DNA of 64,000 nt from Rhododendron vialii (GCF_030253575.1 NC_080568.1:33383001-33447000), one strand, 5' to 3'. Positions 51,760-63,981 are shown, counted from the first letter of the stretch. Numbers and translations: made by a program. Notes: a model not told the origin generated them from the sequence alone.

Positions 51760-52367
51760 GGAGGAGGAGGAGGTGGAGAAAGTGAAGTTATGGCTTGTTT
51801 TTAGCAAGAGAGAGATACCCTTTATACCATCAATACCATTCATAAATGAGGTTGGGATCTATAAGAGGGAACACATATATAAACACGCAGGAATACATGT
51901 GGATTAGGTTCCAGTTGCATTTGGAACAGTGAATTCCTATTGACATGACAATTGGAGACATGGATTTTCCATGCTTTGTGGCTTTCATTGTGACACATGG
52001 ATAATAGACTAGTTGACTAGTAATGAAATTAATTTGATTCTGCAAACACATAGGAGACATAGGAGAGGGCCTCTATTAGATGGGGGCTTATAGTGATCTG
52101 GTTATATAATTCATATGATCTGTAATTCTATCAAAATATTAGTGCTCAAATTTAATAATACCTCACCTTCACGACACCAGTTTTTGAGATTATTTATCCG
52201 AATACTTTATTTTGTCTATGAAAGAATTTAAACGAATATCCGATGTTTGGTTCTCTTGATTATACAGCTAAATCCGAGACTTATATCTGGTAAAAAAAGA
52301 GATCCTATAAATTTTCATGCGGGTCATTTATTTGTTGACTGAGACCGGAATCGAAAACCAAATTACA
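51760..52367. other. Spacer
   Basis: GAA and GGA runs at about 51727-51780 belong to the OXS3-like leader or promoter. No other feature is seen up to the SINE/LINE-like insertion at 52379. Confidence 0.4.
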
Positions 52368-52378
52368 ACTATGTGGTT

Positions 52379-52535
52379 TTTTTTTTTTTTTAAAGCAAAA
52401 AAAATTCATTAATTTTGAAACTTTTACAAGATTAATAGGAGCAAGCTAGGAAATAGGATCATGTTCATAGAACAATCTTCTGCCTAATCCAAGACCAAAA
52501 ATCTACGATCGACAAGAAACTAATCAGATGACACT
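52379..52535 (-). mobile_element. Short non-LTR retroposon (157 bp) with 11-bp target duplication
   Basis: The exact repeat ACTATGTGGTT occurs at 52368-52378 and 52536-52546. A run of T follows the left copy, then AAAGCAAAAAAAATTCATTA, resembling the tail of the insertion at 16411. It is inserted in minus orientation and is 5' truncated. Confidence 0.75.
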
Positions 52536-52549
52536 ACTATGTGGTTCAT

Positions 52550-53360
52550 GTAACCCTAGTTGCATGAGAAGGTGTATGAACTAGTTTGTTACTCTAGCAA
52601 AAAAGAGAGGCCATATTTGGTCTCATAATTTCATTGTACACGTTTTGCTTCAATTGCCTTATCCTTAGATTCGACATTATCCTTCTTTATTCTCCAAAGG
52701 TTTTTGAATACTTTGACTTTTTGCAATCTCACTATAGACCAGTTGTTGATGGGAAGAGGATAAGCTCTATGGCCTTCCAGGAAGGCCATCCATATCCTAG
52801 TCACCATCTTACCTCCGTACCAATATTGGTCCACCTAATTCATTAATTATACAAATTTCCTATTCCAAGATTATATATTGCTAAGAAAAGTTCTTCTAGA
52901 TTAGTAGAACTTGGATAATCCTAAAAATTAAAAAAAAAAAAAAGAGAGTCTAGGAACACAACTTAGGCTCGGATTGTAAGAAATAGTCGCATCTTAGCCA
53001 TCCAAGGCGACCACTAATGATTTAAATCTATTACAGATTTTGCGTCCTAGAAATTTATTTTTACCAAAGATTCTCTTAACAAATTTGTACCATTGAAAAT
53101 GGACTCATCGAAATTGCACAAACAGCTCTTTGTGGTTCAAACCCAGAAGTCAGATACAACGAGGAATTAGGAATTGACTCAGACAAATGCCTTGTTCTAT
53201 TTCAATCCTCACACTTATTCTCGGACCCCACGAGAGATTATTCAATGTCCTTGGGGTACTATGTGGCGGTGCCTTAAGTCTCTCCCTACCACACATTATT
53301 ATGAGTTCTTCACACTTATTCTCAGACCTTACAGAAATGTATGATTGAGAAGAGGTTTGG
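52550..53360. other. Spacer
   Basis: No coding region is supported. The phrase CACACTTATTCTC(G/A)GACC occurs twice, near 53210 and 53310, suggesting a small local repeat. Confidence 0.4.
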
Positions 53361-53368
53361 GGCATAAC

Positions 53369-53749
53369 TGTTAAGGAAATGAATCTCACATTGCTTGGAG
53401 TAGAATGGGTGATCACTTAATAATATTTGGGACATCTCCACTCATTGCCAATTGGTTTTGAGATGGACATAAAGTTTCCACATAGTATCAGAGCGGGGCC
53501 CATTCCACCCACATTTTTAAAAAATTTACAATTCACACCCTACGATGACAGACCAGCAAAAAGGTTGCACGATGATAAGATTAAAAAGTGGCCACACGTG
53601 ACACACCTCAAACGCGGCTGCATGTGAGAGAGGATGTTAAGGAAATGAATCCCACATTGCTTGGTAGTGGAATGGGTGATCACTTAATAACACTTGGGAC
53701 CTCTCCACTCATTGTCAATTGGTCATGAGATGGATATAAAGTTTTCACA
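53369..53749 (+). mobile_element. Complete TRIM retrotransposon (381 bp)
   Basis: LTR one is 53369-53482 and LTR two is 53635-53749, about 114-115 bp, both starting TGTTAAGGAAATGAAT and ending CA, with modest divergence. The primer-binding site TAGTATCAGAGC (53483-53494), complementary to initiator methionine tRNA as in many plant TRIMs, follows LTR one. A purine-rich GTGAGAGAGGA precedes LTR two. The 5-bp duplication ATAAC flanks the element at 53364-53368 and 53750-53754. The 152-bp interior has no gag or pol, so it depends on other elements. Confidence 0.93.
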
Positions 53750-53999
53750 ATAACGTGGCGATGCCCGGGAGCATTGAATGATTTTTCCTTTTTATGTATT
53801 TATCTGCCCCCACCTACCTTTGCATGTCAGAGAAATAGTCCAAGAATGCAGAAATGTAAATGTGTATCATTTTCTGGGTCTCTGAAACAATTTTGCTTGA
53901 TAATAGGATACATGATAAAATTATTGGCAAATTCAATGAATTTATCTATACAAGTCTATATCACGTTATATTTGTCTCAGTTGTCTATTTTCACTTCTT

Positions 54000-54480
54000 C
54001 TCCCTGACTCTATCTTAGTTAACCCTTATTGAATAAGCAATTGACTCAGACAATTTTCATCTGTTTACCCTTTTACTAATGTTTGATAAATGAGCCGGAC
54101 AAACCGAGCAATGGATTAGGCTCACAAAAGCTTACAAGCTTTAAACGTACGCACTGGACTTGAATATTCAATTAAACAGCTTTAAACGTATATTATATTG
54201 AGACTTGACTCGAATATTCGGCGAGTCAATCTCAAACAAAATTTAACCAAGCCGATATCAAATAGCTTGAATTTCTTATAAATCAACGTTGAATGAGTTG
54301 ACTAGTCGAGTAATAGCTTTTCAAGCTTGGTTTGAAAGTTTAACGTGTTCTAAAATGTTCAAACTTTATCATTATATTTGTAATCAACTGTTATCATGTG
54401 AGCTACTAACGAACATATCACAAAAAAAAAAAAAAATGAAGTGCTCAGCAGGAATTGTATTGCATATGAAACCAATTTCG
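54000..54480. repeat. Spacer with diverged GAGCTCGAG-family repeat
   Basis: From about 54090 to 54340 the words AAACCGAGCAATGG, GACTTGACTCGAATATTC and TTTCAAGCTTGGTTTGAAAG resemble the repeat also seen at 12848, 22310 and 59540. No ends were resolved. Confidence 0.4.
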
Positions 54481-54526
54481 TGATGACTATTTTGAACACC
54501 CAAATGGTAAAAATTTAGAGGTTAAT

Positions 54527-54810
54527 TTTTTTTTTTTTGGTCAAAATGATATAATTTATTGATAATGGGGGAAATACATCGAAAGGGCAGCCATCTCACA
54601 TGAGAGAATAAAGCAACCACAAAGGAGACCTAATCTCCAAAAGAAAAAATCAGAACCTAACACAACCAAGTGCACAAGCAGACAGAGAAAATCTCAATCA
54701 AATTAAGCAGCACCAAATAGGAACAACAAAAGCCGATGGAAAATCCCAAACTGTGGAAATGTTGTCCACGAACGTCAATTGCCTGCACGCCCCTATCTGA
54801 AGCAATTGGT
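54527..54810 (-). repeat. Probable truncated LINE tail
   Basis: A T-run is followed by GGTCAAAATGATATAATTTA and then non-AT-rich sequence. This resembles a minus-strand LINE 3' end. A target duplication could not be assigned with confidence. Confidence 0.4.
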
Positions 54811-54859
54811 AAAAATGGGTACGTTGAACAGACTAATTTTGTTGAATTTAGGAATGCCA

Positions 54860-55395
54860 TGAGTCGATAGGATTTCCCATCCCTTTCTTGTAGAATGGGT
54901 AAAAGCTGTATTTCTAGAATACCTTACATGGGTTAATTCATCACAATTCAGAATAAATGACGAGATAAGAGCTACTGTAACGGGAGAGTCAAATCTTCCG
55001 TGACAATGTCCTCTCAGGAAATCATTAAATCAAGTCCAACTAACAGCTGGATCAAGCTACTAACAAACAACTAATAGCTGGATTAACTGTTGATGTGGTA
55101 ATAGGGTGGCTAATGCTTTAGCCAAACATGTCCTATCTTTAGAGGCTCCATTAACTTGGCAACAGAACTTTCCGAGCTGGGTTCAGAGGAAAGCTTCCTT
55201 TGATATTTCTGTTATGCAGTAATTAATAATACCATTATCGATTGGAAAAACAAAAAAAACAAAAAACTGCTGATGTGAAAGTCGCTGAACTAGTATCCTT
55301 TACGGTCTTTAATTCCTTCCTCCGTGACATTACCGTCCTTGCCTTCTATGCAAAAAATTTGAAATTCGACTTTTTAAAACCAAGATTGATCATGA
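54860..55395. other. Spacer
   Basis: Around 55090-55220 a plus-strand reading contains words like VANALAKHVLS and NWQQNFPSW, which resemble the tail of the RNase H region found at the end of plant LINE ORF2. No longer ORF supports this, so it is only a possible LINE remnant. Confidence 0.3.
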
Positions 55396-55400
55396 GAAAT

Positions 55401-55490
55401 GATTTTGTCATTCCCTTTTTTGTTCACGCCGCTCTCCTGCAAGTGTATTTTTAGGAGAGTGGCGTTAACAAAAAAGGAAATAGCAAAATC
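55401..55490. repeat. Compact 38-bp-stem hairpin
   Basis: Arms 55401-55438 and 55453-55490 pair over 38 positions with five differences (33 of 38 identical as inverted repeats), around a 14-base loop. The inner arm reads CGCCGCTCTCCT against AGGAGAGTGGCG. It may be a tiny foldback element or a small-RNA precursor. Confidence 0.7.
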
Positions 55491-55499
55491 AACAACCTT

Positions 55500-57095
55500 G
55501 ATCATTTGTGTTCTGTTAACTAGTAATTGGAGAGGAAGGGTTTTGTGGATGTCAAAATTGGAGATGTCAATTTGATTTCGTTGATATCCACCAAGTTGAA
55601 TCAGAGGTTGGAGATGCTCAAGGTGGGACTAATGCCAATTGATTTGTGTGCCAATCCTTATCCTACCTAAATACCTAATCCCAACCCGTTGTACTAGCCA
55701 TGTCTCATTGGGGAGGGAGGGAGGGTGTCAGTTGTCCTGGAAATTGGCATTATTAGTCCAAGAACTAAGGGTGAGGTTTTTCTTGTTTAATTGAAAGTGG
55801 AATAGTGGGATAAAAGAGGTATTAAGGGTGAGGTATTACGTGGTTCCTCCATACGTGGCTTAGTCCCGGTTTTAATTGGACTTTCCGTTAAGAAGTGTTG
55901 AGATTTGGTTTTCAAGAATTAGTCGAGATGCGCCGGAATTACAGAAAATAGTGTTATACCCCTTAAACACACCAACATGGGCCACATGGTGGAAGGATAA
56001 TATGAGAATTCACGCCCATAAAACTCTACGCAAGACTAGTTTGTAACAAAAGCAGTCAAAAGTGGAAAGGAAGGAAGAAAAAGAAAAGAACAGAAAGGAA
56101 ATTGGTAAACCTCTTTCCCACCTCTTTATTTACGTTCTTTTTCCCCTTCTGCAAAACTCTTCACGAATTCAAGAGCTAAATACCACCTAATAGTAAAGGA
56201 GCTATTTTAGGTGTTTCCCAGTAATCCCACGAATATGGACAACAAAAGAAAATGATAGGCAAGGTGTGAGGGGCAGAGCAGCTTCTTCTTCTTCTTTTTT
56301 TTAAAAGTTAATTAAACATCATCCAAGAGTGCAAAGCTCTTTTGGCTTCTATGGGTGCACTTTGCAACACTCTCTAGGTAGGAAACAAGGTTGGGGACAG
56401 GCTTGCTAACATGGGAGTGGATCGGGAGACAAGATGATGTCGTATATTATCCCGTCGGAAGACATCATCCCGCTGCTTGAGGCGGATATGAGAAGAGTGG
56501 CGTTTGAGAGAGTTTTAGTTCTGTTGTTTATTTTCCAATGTACCAAAAAAAAAAAGTTCGATTAGCATGATAACAAATACTTAAAATTGTTGCTTCACAA
56601 TAAAAATGTCGGATTGTTATACCTTCAAACAACTTCATTATGTACATGTAACGAGAGACGGTATTGCTCTATGGTTTTGAAGATTGAAGGGTATCGAAAG
56701 TTGATCTTTTCTATCTCTCGGATTAGTGATCATCTCTTTCATGTTGTGGCCTCTTTATTTTTTTTTTTGATAACTCAAGTGTCCGGCCGTATTACCTCTC
56801 GACTCATACTACTATAAAATCAGGTCTAGATTTTTGATAACAGAAGAAAGAAAGAAATGCAACATATGCGAGTGTAGGTCCTAATCAATTGGAACAAAAA
56901 AGTTGGTTGGCCCTTAGGTGTCTGTCATAAAAATATGGGACACTAGATAATGATGGCCATCCAACCTTATCCTCTCCACTGCTCCTTAAAGACTTTTAAA
57001 ACCTCTTTTAATAATGACCACCACCATTTGGTCAAATCGCAGGTATCTTGACAATTACTCCTGCATTTGGGTTGTTTTTATTGGAATTTTCCTTA
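55500..57095. other. Gene-free spacer
   Basis: No coding region, RNA gene or element ends were recognised in this stretch. Confidence 0.5.
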
Positions 57096-57106
57096 TAGAG
57101 TATTTT

Positions 57107-57308
57107 GAATTGGGAGATGGTTCTGTGTAGTGGTGTGCGCAGCACTGTGTTGTGCACTTTCGAACCATCAGATCGTGCATCCGACGGTTTGAATCTCATC
57201 TCGGTAACGAACGGCTTTTAATCGTTGGTTGCCGAGATGAGATCCGAGATCCGACGGCTCGAAGGTTCGCAGCACGATATTTCACCGCACAGCACCAACC
57301 CGAAGTCC
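57107..57308. mobile_element. Mutator-type foldback MITE (202 bp) with exact 9-bp target duplication
   Basis: GAGTATTTT flanks it at 57098-57106 and 57309-57317. Ends are GAATTGGGAGATGGTTCTGT and, in reverse complement, GGACTTCGGGTTGGTGCTGT. The inner arms contain ATCTCATCTCGGTAACGAAC and its inverted partner. It shares both termini with the nested copy at 16449-16656, in opposite orientation. Confidence 0.9.
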
Positions 57309-57731
57309 GAGTATTTTACTCCCATTTTCCAAGTTTTTTGTTGAATTTGAAAACACACGTGTTGTTGAATTTGAAAACACAAATTTGAAATGAAGTAGAA
57401 AATCGTTTTCCTTCTCACCATAAACCATTACCCACTTCTTTCCGTAATGAAATGTTATTTTTCAATGAAACATCTATTGGTTTTTTTTTTTTCTATTGAT
57501 AATTACTCAGAATTGTTGCTCAATGCTTTTGTTTGTAAGACACTTTGAAGTTGAACGTCTTTTAACAGGTAAATATGTGAGCCACAAGATAACCCCCACA
57601 ACGAACGAAGACCAATAAAGGTCTAGGGAACAAAATACAGAAAAAAAAAATTATATTTCTCTTGTTATTTGCTATGAATATATGATGTTCTTCAAAAAAA
57701 AAAAAAAAGTTTTCTTCTGCAGACGACTTAA

Positions 57732-57969
57732 GCCCCGTTCCAGAACACCTTCTTAAAAAATAAGTACTTATTTCACATTTTCAAACTCAAAAATAATGTA
57801 AATGAAAAATAATTTTTCAATTTTTTTTGCACCGTATTAAAGATCTCAATGAGATCTATTAAACAAGATCCATATTGATAGGAAAATAATTTGCGTAAAC
57901 ACATAATTTTTAAGCTTGAAATTGCATTTTTAAAAAATAAGAACTTATTTTCCTTTTCGGAACGGGGCC
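57732..57969. mobile_element. Tourist-like MITE (238 bp), GCCCCGTTCC family
   Basis: It starts GCCCCGTTCCAGAACACC and ends CGGAACGGGGCC. TAA flanks it at 57729-57731 and 57970-57972. The interior carries AGATCTCAATGAGATCT, as in the 9656 and 24945 copies. Confidence 0.85.
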
Positions 57970-58056
57970 TAACTAATATTCCATCAATTCTCATTTATGT
58001 AGACCATTAACATCATCACGGCACTTTCTACTATATTTTAAAATTTTGCCATCTAA

Positions 58057-58513
58057 GAGCATCCGCAATGGAAATAATCAAAATCAATAACCAAAATGTG
58101 CCACGTCAGCATTTGATTATTCATTTAGTTCATAATTAAATCTAACAAACTTGATCTCCACATTGGTTATTTTTGTATCTCTATAAAAAAAACCCCCACA
58201 ATATGCAATGCATCTATGTCCAATTGCAAACGAGTTCCAATCGCGCACCCGACCACACCAAAATTATTCGTCTCGATGAGACGATTCTAATGTAAGGTGT
58301 TTTTTAATTTTTTAGTTTTGAATTTGGTTATTGGGTTTGGTTATTGAGTTTTGGTTATTGGTAAAAGTTATTAAATTTTGTTATTCAAAGGTCAAAATTT
58401 GATGAGTTGCTAAGAGGTTGCTAAGTTTGATTATTACAATGTGAACACTTTTTTGAGCAAACATTGCTAACTTTAACAACTTTTTAGTTTTGATTATTAC
58501 ATTGTAAATGCTC
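58057..58513. mobile_element. MITE with GAGCATCCGCAATG ends (457 bp)
   Basis: Ends are GAGCATCCGCAATG and, in reverse complement, GAGCATTTACAATG. TAA flanks it at 58054-58056 and 58514-58516. The interior is AT-rich with GGTTATT and AATAACC words. A 3-bp TWA duplication suggests a PIF/Harbinger-type MITE. Confidence 0.75.
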
Positions 58514-58991
58514 TAAGTTCTTATCGCCATGAATTAATTTCAAAAGCCAACAATAAAAGAGTAAACTCATTAAATTTTGCCTTTATTACTTTTTATTTTA
58601 TTATAAACGTCCTTTCCGGAACTACAAATCACACTAGTTAATTATTTTTTCTCTTTAGGCATTGTTTCTTTTTGATACGATTTCTCTGTAGCTGACCGCA
58701 GAGAAAGGTCATACAATCCAATCTCGACCTTTCATTTATTTATTTATTTATGTTTTTAGTTTTAGTTTTGTTTTTATTTTTGTTTTTTGTGGAGAATTAC
58801 GAGAATATAACAATACATACGCCAAGCATAATTTGTCAACCCTTCTACATCCAGAATGGCATACATAGATAGGTACAAATATCACTACTTTGAAAACCTC
58901 AAAATTTCATCATTCAACACTCGAAAAGTAAAACAAAAGTAGGAACGACTAAATCCTTGAATGGGATTTTCAGTATTCTACGCTTTAAAGG

Positions 58992-59357
58992 TCAAACGAG
59001 ATGAAAAATTTGGATAGATGAGCAAAGTAATTGTTGAAAAAAAATACGAATGTGGGGAAGATGATTGTTGAAGATTTCGACCAATTTTTCCGAAACACAA
59101 CTGCCCATCTTCCCCATCTCTCAATTTTGCAGGGAACTCTTTCGATCTGTGTGCACTGTAATTTCTGCACGAGTCGATACACACAATCCCTGCCTTCCCA
59201 AAGACTAAACAAAACATACATACATACATACATACAATCAATTTCAGAGATAGATATAGAGAGAGAAGCAGCGTTGTTTCGAGAGAGTAAGAGAGAGAGA
59301 TAGAGAGATGCAGCTGGGTGTTTATATAGGAGACTAGTCATGTGCGGATTAGGGTTT
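58992..59357 (-). promoter_or_regulatory. Promoter-like region without a recognised gene
   Basis: On the minus strand a telo-box AAACCCTAA (59349-59357) lies about 20 bp upstream of a TATA box CTATATAAA (59321-59329), then a CT-rich leader with (GTAT)n. This is the usual layout of housekeeping plant promoters. Downstream, a 41-codon ORF at 58992-59117 starts MGKMGSCVSEKLVEIF, but I do not recognise it. A spliced gene with a non-coding first exon, or a dead gene, is possible. Confidence 0.4.
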
Positions 59358-59539
59358 TGCAATTGCAAACCTTGGTATCATGATTACCGAAATACCCCTA
59401 TACGGAAAGGAATTCGGATCCCAGTAGGTCATTGGGTCCGGGCAGAATATCCATTTATATGCCCACGAGCCAGGTGGATCAATGGGTAATTTCTTCAATG
59501 CTAGGCCTGCCCGGTGATGTTAGGACCAATCAGGGAGGG

Positions 59540-59880
59540 GTGATAATTGAACCGAACGAGTCAAACGGTTGATTGTTCAAGTTTGATTTGAAAAAATAAT
59601 GAGTTTTAATAATATGTTCGACTTGTTTAGTAGGTGAGCCGAACACAAATGTGTTTTGATTGAATTGATCACGAACCGATCTCGAGTAGCTTGAAAGTTT
59701 TTAGCATCACAAGTTGAACAAATCGAGCAGTAGTCTATTTGAGCTTAATTTGAAAATGCAACAAGCTTCAAATAGATGTTTAAGCTTGGCTTTATGATGT
59801 AGCAAGCTGATTTTATAGGAGCTTTTAATGAACGTAACACGAGTTCAAATTCAAACGGTTTTAGTTTGTTTATGACCAAT
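59540..59880. repeat. Diverged GAGCTCGAG-family repeat
   Basis: Words such as AACCGAACGAGTCAAACG, TTTGAGCTTAATTTGAAAAT and TCTCGAGTAGCTTGAAAG link it to the copies at 12848, 22310 and 54090. Ends are not resolved. Confidence 0.4.
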
Positions 59881-59884
59881 GATA

Positions 59885-60755
59885 AGGTGTTGGAAAAATT
59901 CTACATACGACAGACGACTAAATTAAAAAGAAAAAATTGTAAAGAATTGACACATCAACAAATAAGATCCACTTTTGCATATCAATAATTGACTTTTTCC
60001 CAATAGTAGGAGTAATTGATTGAACAAGTCATGACTTGTTGATGTGTCTATTCTTGGTCTCTCTCTTCCTTTTTTCCCCGATTTTAAGTCTTGGTTTGTA
60101 GACTCCTTCTGTTGGATTACTCAACATAAACATCTCATAACTTGATACTGTAAAATCTGATGTAGAACTCAATCTTAACACTACGGCGACTATCCCAACC
60201 TGAGTATGTAAGAAAAGTTTGTAACGTTTCCTGGTTTATATATCATCATTGTTTAAAAGGACGCGACTTGTTGACATATTGTGCTTGAACAATTGGACGC
60301 TACCGTGCAGTCTAAGTAATTTGAGCCAACTCTGGCCTTATCTTGGATGGTTCGAATCGGTAATTTTGTGTGGCAGACTGAGTAGTTGAATACAAAGTTA
60401 TCTGCATTCTTGACATTGAACTAATGACCTGTTCCTGTTGATTGTTAGCAGTACAACAAAAAAGAAACCAAACCATATAGAGTCATAGACGATAAAGGAC
60501 AACCAAAATCTCAAATGTTCATTCGTCAATCGGTTTGGAAACAATACCAGTTCAAAAAAATCGGTTTGAAAACAATAGGATCAATAAAAAATGTGCAAAA
60601 GACATGGAATCAATTGGGCAAAAATTGCCAAAACCAACTGTTTCCGCTGTCTCTGTTATTTTCCTGCAACAACTCCACTGCCTAGTTTACGGCCACAGCA
60701 GGGACAAAAAATGCAAGCCCAATACGAGAATCTTCAAAGAGATCACTAATTTGAG
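59885..60755. other. Spacer and probable profilin 3' region
   Basis: No coding region is supported up to the profilin stop codon at 60763. The last few hundred bases probably include its 3' untranslated region. Confidence 0.4.
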
Positions 60756-60762
60756 CAGAGGC

Positions 60763-63664
60763 CTACAGGCCCTGTTCAACAAGGTAATCTCCCAACCTCT
60801 CAACCACCATGTTACACTGTCCTGGAGTCACAGGTTCTTCATAGATGCCGAAGATCAGAGCTTGGCCAGTTTTCTTTATAGTTACGCCACCAGAGCCCTA
60901 CAAATTAATAGTCCTAGTCATTTCTAACCCAAAAAATAGTTGTAACACAGAAGTAAATGTACAAGACATGCCCTTGTATTTGAAGACATACCTATACTAG
61001 TAATGAAACTTTCATATTCTAGGAAAAGAACCCATACCAAACAGAAAGAGATCACTTCAGAGATCATACCAATAATGTAGGAAATTTTCAAATTTCAACC
61101 TTTGCGGGTTTAAAATGCTTGTCTATTAACTAGTCGAGAAAGGGTGTCATTTGGAAAATATCTATGGGATTGCAAATTGGGCTGGATGAATAATTTCCTT
61201 TAGACATTGCTTGAGTTGTATCTTGAACTGGTAACTCCTGTAGAAGAGCACAAATGCAAAAAGCAGACAGGGTTTCCTTGGGTGTTCGTTTGTATTCGTA
61301 AAGTAAGTCGATAGACTGTGTTGAGCAAAAGAGACACCTTATCACTGGGGACACAAACAGTGTGTTTGAAAGCCACAAAACAAAGAGAAGAGTAGATAAA
61401 ATTATTATGAGGGAAACAAAGAGAAAGTTGAATAGGTCTTGAACATAAAACCCTGTTTCTTTCTTTTTTCATCCTTTAGCTTTCAAACAGAAGAAAGAGG
61501 GAAAATGATTATTTTCTCTTCCTTTCCATGGGTTGACCTAATAGAACATAACGGAAAAGGAAAGCAGAAGAAAGCATTATTCTTCCCCTGCAAATGCCGG
61601 CTGGAGGTCTTCCATTCACCAAAAAGAGAGACAAATTGGCCTTGATTGGAAAAACAAAACAAATTCGAGGTATAGGTTCTCGTAATTGGAGTTTCTTGGT
61701 CAAAAGGTGAAGTGCTCAACGAAGTATACAACTGAGACTTGGCTTCTGTTGCACCATCGTTGAAACATCATTTGACATTTCAAAATGAAGGAGAGTTTAG
61801 TTGAAATGTTCTGTCAGGACAAGTCATCTGACATATCACGAAAATATTTTACTTCGAAAAATATGTTTTACTTACTTTTGGTCCAAACACGCAATGGAAA
61901 ATTGGTATAATATTTTACAGGAAACCATTTTACATCAAAACTTACAGACCTTCAGTGCAAATCAAACTTATGAATGTAGATATTAATTGGGAAAACCAGG
62001 ATGCGTGAAGAACTGCTGTTTAAATAGAGAAGGACCAATTTCAAACTTCTAAAGGCACCAAATAGAGAACGGAGTCAATTACCCATCATACAGGCATAAA
62101 GTACAAGGAAGATGCTTAGCAAAAAAAAAAAGTACAAGGAAGATCTAGATCTTGTAATTGAAAAATGACTAAAGGACAAGGGCAGAGACGTAATGCAGAA
62201 ACTAGATTTCATGGGGATAATGCACAATTAACACTGGAAGTGACTTTCAAGAACTGGATGTGTAAATTTGTATGGAATCAAAATAAGTTAGCCAAACTGG
62301 CAAAAGGAAAAATCTGAATGACAAGAACAGCATGAAAATCGTGAAACGAGTTGATAAAAGAAGAAGGTATTAGCAGTTGATAAATGAAGAGATGAAATAC
62401 CTTCTTCCCACGGATCACAGCACCGGCCTCGCCTTGGATAACCATGTACTTTGTGCCACCAAGGTGTAGTCCAGTGGGAGCAAGAAAGCCAGGTTCATCG
62501 AAATCTTTCATGATACCCGTGATCTCTTCAGTCTTAAACTACATATAAGCACACAAATGAACTCTGATTAAAGATCTAGACAAACAAATGGGAAATGGGG
62601 AAATACGTTCTAACAGAAACAAAAATGTGCACAAAAGCAAAACTATGTTATAAAGCGAAGCGCTAGAAACTCCATAGCCTGCTAAATTATTACTGAAGAG
62701 CAAAAAATAGTTCCATTCAGATTTTCTGGAGGAATTGTAAAAAGAAGCAAAATTATGGAAACCCAACGGTACTTAGGTTTATGATGAATAACAACTCTCC
62801 CTTTAAGATCAAGATTTTTGAATTGTTTTCTGCTTATCTCTAAGCCATGCAATGTCTATCCAATCACCCATTTTACGCTCTTATTAATGGGCACCTATAT
62901 AACTTTTCTAGTAAGAAATAGGTGATCATTATAGATATGTAAATTCAACATCAAATTATGCAAAATATCAATATGCAGGACAAAAGTTGTCCAATACGAC
63001 CCTAAAAACTTCAAATGCAGAAAAAAAAGGAGATCCATTCTGAGATCACTTCCCAGGTGACGATGGAACAAACTCATGATATTTTAGAACTATCACAACC
63101 CCCCAAAATGTGATATCTACTTTCATTTATAATTTGTTTCGAAATGAGCTATGAATGACAATGCAGGTGAAATCAAAGCCTCTCAACCTCTTCTAATTAA
63201 CCCAAACCTATATCAATCAATCAAGCATGTTCAAGAGATTAAGGCAGTGTTGGGCTCACTTTAATGAAACTGGAATGAAATGGTCATTACTTGAAATTCT
63301 CATTTTGATTTTTTCCCCCCCTACAAATGATGACAGAATTTAGATAAAAAGACTGAAGTATCATTCGCCATTTTTTAATATCGATCCTGTTCCTTCTTAA
63401 AATCATCTCGGCAAAATAAGCACTACTCGAAGGGAATCCCTAAATCAATCAACAAAGAAGCTGAGCAATTGAGGAAATAATGTAGCATGATTCAATAGCT
63501 GAAGACACGGATCTAGTCAACACATCAACAATTCACACATTTATCAATCACCATTTCCACGAATAGATCTATAAGGCACCAGTTCTAAATCAACTCAAAA
63601 TGAGAAAGAAACCACATAAGTTTCAAAAATAGATCTACGAAAAACAATGAGAACAGTAGCTTTA

Positions 63665-63710
<46 letters not shown>

Positions 63711-63833
63711 CTGGGGGAAAGAAGAGCTTTGGGCCCAGACGCTGCCGTCGTGGCCGATGATGGCGGCGGAGGAGAGGTGGTTGCCCTCGATGTCGCACAT
63801 GAGGTGATCGTCGACGTACGCTTGCCACGACAT
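60763..63833 (-). CDS. Profilin (131 aa)
   Basis: Binds actin monomers, poly-proline proteins such as formins, and phosphoinositides; it controls actin polymerisation in the cytoplasm. Exons are 63711-63833, 62401-62538 and 60763-60897, with GT-AG introns between codons, giving 41+46+44 = 131 residues, the normal plant length. Start [17 protein letters not shown] has the N-terminal Trp3 and Tyr6 used for poly-proline binding. The middle has [20 protein letters not shown], and the end has [20 protein letters not shown], then [14 protein letters not shown] with the C-terminal helix. All are hallmark plant profilin blocks. Plant profilins are pan-allergens as a family. Intron 1 opens with a CT/AC microsatellite directly after the donor. 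The upstream leader at 63940-63990 is GA-rich. Confidence 0.97.
63670..63707 (-). repeat. (GT)n(GA)n microsatellite at the profilin intron 1 donor
   Basis: On the coding strand, the donor GTCC is followed at once by about 15 CT repeats and then AC repeats, so a long polypyrimidine tract starts four bases into the intron. Confidence 0.9.
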
Positions 63834-63939
63834 TTTCGAATATAAATTCTCTTTGAATCGATCGCCCTTTCGTTTGTTTGCTGCTTCTCACAACCTCGTG
63901 TTGTTGTGTTTCGACGAAGACGTAAAAATAGTTCTGAAA

Positions 63940-63948
63940 TGGAGAGAG

Positions 63949-63981
<33 letters not shown>

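Noticed and set aside
58855-58960. Possible box C/D snoRNA (minus strand ATGATGA motif)
   Set aside because: A C-box-like word is present but no properly placed CTGA D box with a terminal stem was found.
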